Below are positions 58,676-64,000 of a stretch of DNA of 64,000 nt, piece after piece. The position numbers and the translations under genes are program-made. Numbering within the stretch: position 1 is the first letter of the stretch; each line of letters opens with the position of its first letter. Origin of the DNA: Mytilisepta virgata (Eukaryota; Mollusca; Bivalvia; Mytilida; Mytilidae); NCBI GenBank assembly GCA_028015205.1, contig JAPWFG010000026.1, forward strand, positions 744,001 to 808,000, written 5' to 3'. The notes beneath the pieces were generated by a model. That model was not told the origin of the DNA, made no database searches, and was given only the letters and a program-made list of their open reading frames with translations.

Positions 58676-58880
58676 TGTGACTTCCACCGGATTGTTTTTG
58701 TTGACATTCACGACGGGTGCCGTATACGGTGCAGGAACTGCTTACCATTCCGGAGCACCTGAGTTCACTCCTGTTCGTGTTGTTCATTGTTTTCTTTTAG
58801 TTTTCTGTATTTATTTGTTGTGCTTGTGGTTGTTCTTTTGTATTCCCGGATTTGTCTGTCCAATGGATTACGTTTTTTTT
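58676..58880 (+). mobile_element. retroelement 3' tail at end of copy B
   Basis: Better preserved than the copy A tail: it keeps GCCGTATACGGTGCAGGAAC and TGCTTACCATTCCGGAGCAC. It lacks the GGTTTTTATAGG stretch that copy A keeps. Confidence 0.75.
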
Positions 58881-60847
58881 TTATTTGCTCCTGAGGTATA
58901 TTTGTCCTTCCCTTTTTTGTAGAAAGTGTAGCACAAAAATTCCATCATAAAAGTTACAAGCTTGCCAAGCACTCGCTCATAAATGTCTACCGAATGACAG
59001 GTGTATGGTATCCGGAACGAAATCACTTTTGCTTGAATAATTATGAAAACTAAGGCAAGCCGACGTAAATTAACGCATCTTGGTCAAAGCTTTGAATTAC
59101 TGGATGTACTTTGCAATACCTATTAAACTAATAAGATAACGTAGTTTTTCATAAAAGGGGGGAAATACCATCATCAAGTATCTTCATTTTCCGGAACGGT
59201 TTCTATATATAGAACAATTAGGACTTACGTTAACATTGTTCACCTCGTTATCATAAACCTACTGTACATTGAAAGTTTTGGGATCTTTAAAGAAGACCCC
59301 ATGTTGATAAAAACAGCAAATAAACACCCCTAGCTTCTCTGCCAACATTTTTCAGAAACTAATAAGTTAATTTATTTATTCAAAAACGTGGTTTCAATCT
59401 TTTGCAATTGATTACTTTTTTAAACTTGTTTTCTCGACGAACATATCCAAACCTGCATTACTTTCATGTACATGCGTCACAAACATCTTGTTTCATGTTC
59501 AGTGACGTATAGATACAATGGGTTAATAGGTTTATAACTTGAAATATGCAATTTGGTGAACGTGGTACGATGTAGAATGTCGTATAAAATATATGTAAGT
59601 CAGGCCAATGTCATGAATTTTATATTATTTCCTATGTCCATTAGTGTTCAAAATTTCAAAACAGCGCATCAACAATCTTTTAATTACATTGTTTTTCAAT
59701 CTAAAAAGGGGAATGCCAATACATTCGTTGTCAAACAACGTGTCTTATATGTACGTACACAAAATGTATAAACATGTTTGGATATTGGGTATACGTCAAT
59801 CTAAAGAACTGAAAAATTGAAAAGATCGATTGTATCTATAAGTCGTTGTGTGGTCTTTCACAAGGACAAACAGCGCATTCTCCCCAAAAACAAGCACTAG
59901 AGAGCAAATATTCATTTTAGGCTTTCTCTTTGTCAATTGGGTATAAAAGGTCATAAAAACCCAAAAAGTATGAAAATGCAAAGTTTTTTTTTATCTAGGA
60001 CTAAACCTGTACCCTTTTTCAAGGTGATTGGCCTGTGGTGTCATTTCAAAAGACCCAATGTGTCTATGGTGTACCAATGTCAATTACAGTAAATGTAAAA
60101 TAATTTTGACATTCTTGGAGCAATAACTCTTACAAGACGACGTTATTAAATTTTGAACGAAATGTAACAAAGCTACGTCTAAATGTATCAAATTTTTTGG
60201 AACAGTTATTGTGCACAATTCATTAATATTTAAAAGGATTTTTTATCACAAAGAGAGACCAAAATTTAGCATGCGGCCTTGACCTTTGAACTTGGACTTA
60301 TGTTTATTCATTGCTTGTTATAAACCCTTATTCATGGGACAAATAAAAAGTAAAAGTATTGTAAACGGAACTCCTTCAAGGTCAAGTCAGGTTCCTTTCG
60401 ACAAAAAGTGACAAAAGTGTTCATAAATAAACCAAAGACACCGGTAAAGGGTAAAAGTCCTTAATTAATCCCCCCTAAAAAAAAAAAAACAAAAAACAAA
60501 AAAAACATAAAATAAAACGGTCGCTCTGAAATTTGAATTGTTAATTGTGTATTTTGTCTTTTATTATCACGATAATTGAAACATAATTGATTCCTCTACT
60601 ACATTTGGCCAAGTTAATTAAATGGAAAGCCAGATATATTGGGAAATATCATACTATCATTACTTAATATCCAAGTCAATTCATATAAATAGACTGGTAA
60701 AAATCGGTCATACATCTATAATACAGAATTAGCTAAATAAAGATTTCGTGTGACAATTTTTTTTCAAGAATATATAGTTTATTATGTATTTATCACATAG
60801 TTCAGATACAGCTCACTTCGTTTCAAAAATATTTTTTTTAGAGATGG
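58881..60847. other. unannotated AT-rich DNA
   Basis: Small ORFs at 59553-59771 (plus) and 59796-59981 (minus) have no recognisable family. An A-rich run with AAC spacing is at 60475-60510. No bounded element. Confidence 0.5.
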
Positions 60848-61130
60848 AGAGGGACTTGATGGCCGATAAGTCGTAGTTCGTCATAAAAACTAGCAATCAC
60901 AAGCATGTCAACACTGAGACAGTGAGTTTGAATCCAATTTGTGGCGAGAAGTGTTCGACTCCGATCATAATTGACAAAAATTACAATTTTTCCTGTAGTC
61001 GATAGTTCTGTATGGGTATAACGGATTTCTCAAACAGGAAACATGTCTCCACGATATTGCCACAACACATCGTAAACTGCGCTTACAGCAGTTGGCGTAA
61101 CACTCAATAAACCAAACCAAACCAAACACC
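60848..61130 (+). mobile_element. SINE family A, old copy
   Basis: GGGACTTGATGGCCGATAAG replaces the A box and GTGAGTTTGAATCC the B box. Body landmarks AAGTGTTCGACTCCGATCAT and AATTGACAAAAATTAC remain, and the end keeps GGCGTAACACTCAATAAACC with an ACCAAACC tail. Confidence 0.75.
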
Positions 61131-61889
61131 TGCATTATTCAACGTCCTTAAGAACAAAACACGAGCCAAAAAATATTTCGAGCCTTAAAATTAAAACCTG
61201 GACACTGCAAAATTTAAGAAACAATGGAAGTTGGATCAGGTTTTACGAAAGGGAAACATACATAGCTTCCTGCATTTTGTACCAGTTCTTTTTATAGTTG
61301 TGAACTCAGTCCGACTCTTGATACATACACTATTAAACAATTTTTTTAAAATCAAAATCTGAATTTTCCATCTTGTTTAATCTCGCTTGTCACGATTTTT
61401 AACAACCACTGAATTATCAAATAAAATCAAGATATTAAAAATCTAACAACGGTGAAAGTTGCAGGACAGGGAAATATCAGACACCAGAAGCTTAGCCGCG
61501 TTGGAGAACGATTAATCTTACCCGAGGGTGTCTGAGATTTCCTTATCTTGCACGAGTTAGGAACCGGTGTTTTGTTTTTTTTCTCACTTTTGTGTACGAC
61601 CCGTGATTGTGTACATCCATTGTGTGTATTGACGTGACATTGCGAGTCACATTTGTGTGACCTAATGATGAAACCAAACAATAGAGGTAAACGGATAATA
61701 CACCCAAACAAACAGCCAATGGATCTTCTGAGTTATAACTTCTATAGTCGAAGGTATAATACAATAGCAAGAACCTTTAATCCATCAAATTATACAATTT
61801 ATTGAGATTTAACACTATGTTAAAAATAACACAATGTCATTTCAGGGCAAGGTCAGTGTTTTAAGTTTTCCTTCTGCATACGTTAAAAT
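61131..61889. other. unannotated DNA
   Basis: Overlapping minus ORFs at 61427-61770 in two frames have no recognisable family. Confidence 0.5.
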
Positions 61890-62071
61890 ATGGAAGATAA
61901 GGAACGCTTTATTCGATACAACTGTTTGATTGTAGGCAGTGTGGAGTTTATAAGACAAAATTTGAAGGACATGTATTTCTGTTTTATTACTTTTATTAAG
62001 GATCTAGACTCTCCCGAGACAGTTTCAAAGTTATTTCCCGGGAGACCGCGCTTGTTTTTGCTCACATTAGG
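61890..62071 (+). CDS. candidate first coding exon, unknown function
   Basis: An ORF with a good start context (AAAATATGG) begins MEDKERFIRYNCLIVGSVEF and runs about 60 residues. Just before its in-frame stop is a strong splice-donor match (GTAAGA at 62072-62077), so translation could continue in a downstream exon outside or later in the window. The composition (charged N-terminus, then hydrophobic and aromatic residues with Pro-Gly-Arg-Pro near the end) is more protein-like than most ORFs here. I recognise no family. It may be chance. Confidence 0.3.
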
Positions 62072-62779
62072 GTAAGACAAGGAAATCTCACAACGGTAAA
62101 AATAGGAACTGCCTTGTCTTAAAAGTGAGAAAATAACAAACTGTTCATATCTGTTCAAAATCATTGTACATTTACCTGTGATGGAATGACCATAACTTGT
62201 CTCTATGGCGACCTGTCTTGATTGGGTCTTGTATTCTTAAAAATTTCAAAATTTTGTAATGCTGAAATTCCAGACAATTAAAATTAACAAGACCGCAATT
62301 GCTGTTTAAGATAAAATAATGGTAACAAGTAATGTGGGCTACAGACAACCATAACAAAGACAACTTATTTGTAACCATGTTTGATACTTGATCAACAACA
62401 TGTACATGTAGTTTCTGATTAAAACCGCAAAAGGTATATGATTGACTTACAAATATTGATTTTACTTTTTGCTATGAGTGGGTTCTTATATTTAATTCGA
62501 GATGGTAGACGTCTTGGCAACTTCCTTTGAAATAGCAATGGCACAAAAACGGCAGCGTTCCTCGTGTGGAATAATTTCATGGGAAAAACAAATTATCACC
62601 CATTCTCTATTTTGAAATCTTTCATTTTATCGAGATTTTCAACATATCGAGTGAAATATTAGCACCGAAACACAGTAAAATAAGAATTAATATTGCAGTA
62701 AAAAATTATATTATTTCATTGGTGTAAGTACGGTCACGTGATATTTAGAAATCCGTGATATGAACACTACCGGTCCATA
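62072..62779. other. unannotated AT-rich DNA
   Basis: If the preceding exon is real this is intron. No second exon is recognisable. Confidence 0.45.
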
Positions 62780-62818
62780 AATCTGGTATTGTCCGGTAAT
62801 ACCGGAAAATACCAGATT
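62780..62818. repeat. 39-bp near-perfect palindrome
   Basis: Arms AATCTGGTATTGTCCGGTA and TACCGGAAAATACCAGATT pair over 19 bases with a single mismatch around a one-base centre. It contains the inner pair TCCGGTA/TACCGGA. Confidence 0.85.
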
Positions 62819-64000
62819 ATCGGAGCGCTAGTTCTTTTACAGATATTTCCATTTGAACAAACACAACAAACTCTCGGACGATCATGACGATTGAGAAACA
62901 ACGCAATAGCAGACGAGAATTGTACTGGTCCATACCTCGGCAGTCAATATATCGTGATATTTCCCTCGTCATCAGTAACTATTGTGTAAATATTTGCAAA
63001 TTGTTTGTTTTTAAAGTTTGGTTACAATCATACCTGTGACGATTAATCCATGGTTTTAAAGACCCGAGAGTGTACTATTTCAGTGTTTGAACTAATGATC
63101 TTTTTGTTGTATATATTTCATTCTCTTGTGTGCTTTCACGATCTTTGACATTTCGTTGTTGTATAATGTGACATTTTAATGAAGATAAAACGTTCTGTAT
63201 CTCCCAAAGCTATAATTAAACCGTTCAATATATATTTATAGCAGTACTTCTTTAAGGTTTAAATGTTAATTGAGTACAAAGTTTCTTTTTTTTACCCCAC
63301 TGAATCGTTTCTTATTTCTAAGTCAAAAAAAGCTATTCATACAATAACTGACCACGTGATTACTCCAAATTTTGGAGGCGGCTTATACAAAGTTACTTTA
63401 ATTATCGGGAAATTTTCGTGTCTTGTTTAAATTAATTGATGTTGTGTAATATTGCAAACCCCATATCTCTCATTAAGCTTCACAAACAATGGAAGACTTG
63501 TCTGTATTTCTCCTTATTTCTCAGTAATTCGAAAATATATATTCCACTATTTAATATCAATGTTACTACATGTACAAATGGTTTTTGTTCATTGAAGAGC
63601 AATGGAATGATCAAAGAGCAGAGGTTTAAAACTAAACCATATAAAGCAACTTTTGGTTCATCATAAAACTTTCACTAGTAACACGGTTTTGAATTTAACT
63701 GCCTATTTCTGGTTTTTTTTACTTGATTTTCTTTATTTGACGATTTATTGAGATGTCAGAAAAAATCAAGATAACAAGATCAAGGCAAGATATGATGCTT
63801 TGAATTCAATCAAGATTGGTATAGACCAAAGGAAGAAGGCAATGGTTAACTATATTTGTGATGAACTGATCTAAACATGTCTTGTACGATATCGATTGAC
63901 TGCATTTTGATTTGATCTTGTAATCTTGATTTTGCTTGAAGATATAGTAATTCAGGAAATCAAGATAAAATTAGAAGAATTAAGACCAAAATGGCCGTTC
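62819..64000. other. unannotated AT-rich DNA
   Basis: Several short words around ATCAAGAT recur at 63760-63980 (GATAACAAGATCAAGGCAAG, AATCAAGATTGG, AATCAAGATAAAAT) without a fixed period. The plus ORF at 63436-63666 has no recognisable family. Confidence 0.5.

Larger units (their letters stand above)
54889..58880 (+). repeat. tandem segmental duplication, copy B
   Basis: Direct repeat of 51119-54888 starting at an offset of 3,770 bp. It has its own internal 92-bp duplication (CTTTTACTGTTTGTTTTATC occurring near 55384 and 55476) and lacks the SINE. It ends within the T run after GGATTACG at about 58880. Confidence 0.9.

Overview
The window is AT-rich eukaryotic DNA from a metazoan. It is most likely from a bivalve mollusc, with a mytilid-type mussel the best guess. 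The guess rests on the tRNA-headed SINEs, the many short inverted-repeat elements and dispersed repeats of a kind I know from mussel genomes, and a tandem-CARD gene. The window is nearly gene-free, and most of its structure is layered mobile DNA. No rRNA gene, convincing functional tRNA, CRISPR array or bacterial-style operon is visible.

Layout. 1-5 kb: dispersed repeats, a TIR element, and a SINE (family B) inserted into the 3' tail of a retroelement. 5-12 kb: a complete SINE (family A) with a 13-bp target duplication, a 68-bp palindrome, and three TIR elements, one of 856 bp with a 7-8 bp target duplication. 15-19 kb: foldback elements and dispersed repeats. 19.2-23.2 kb: a decayed reverse-transcriptase element on the minus strand, split by a 2.63-kb modular insertion. 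That insertion reads X-Y-Y-X, each module separated by TTAA and the whole flanked by TGAA. 24-36 kb: SINEs, a 15-unit minisatellite in which nearly every unit carries an E-box, a TTAA-flanked MITE nested in a SINE, and a 378-bp tandem array. 38-46 kb: more MITEs, a second decayed reverse transcriptase and SINE fragments. 46-50 kb: two minisatellites, a microsatellite and a possible small membrane-protein ORF. 51.1-58.9 kb: a direct tandem duplication of about 3.8-4.0 kb. Each copy holds a single-exon-looking gene with two CARD-like domains; the right copy is intact and the left copy is frameshifted. 58.9-64 kb: little beyond one old SINE, a candidate first exon and a short palindrome.

The only well-supported cellular gene is the tandem-CARD ORF at 56657-57316. 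It resembles the N-terminal CARD pair of RIG-I-like receptors but has no helicase in the same reading frame. It could be a CARD-only adaptor or decoy, or one exon of a larger gene. The most unusual structure is the X-Y-Y-X module. It looks like a eukaryotic analogue of a composite transposon, and removing it restores the reading frame of the reverse transcriptase it interrupts.
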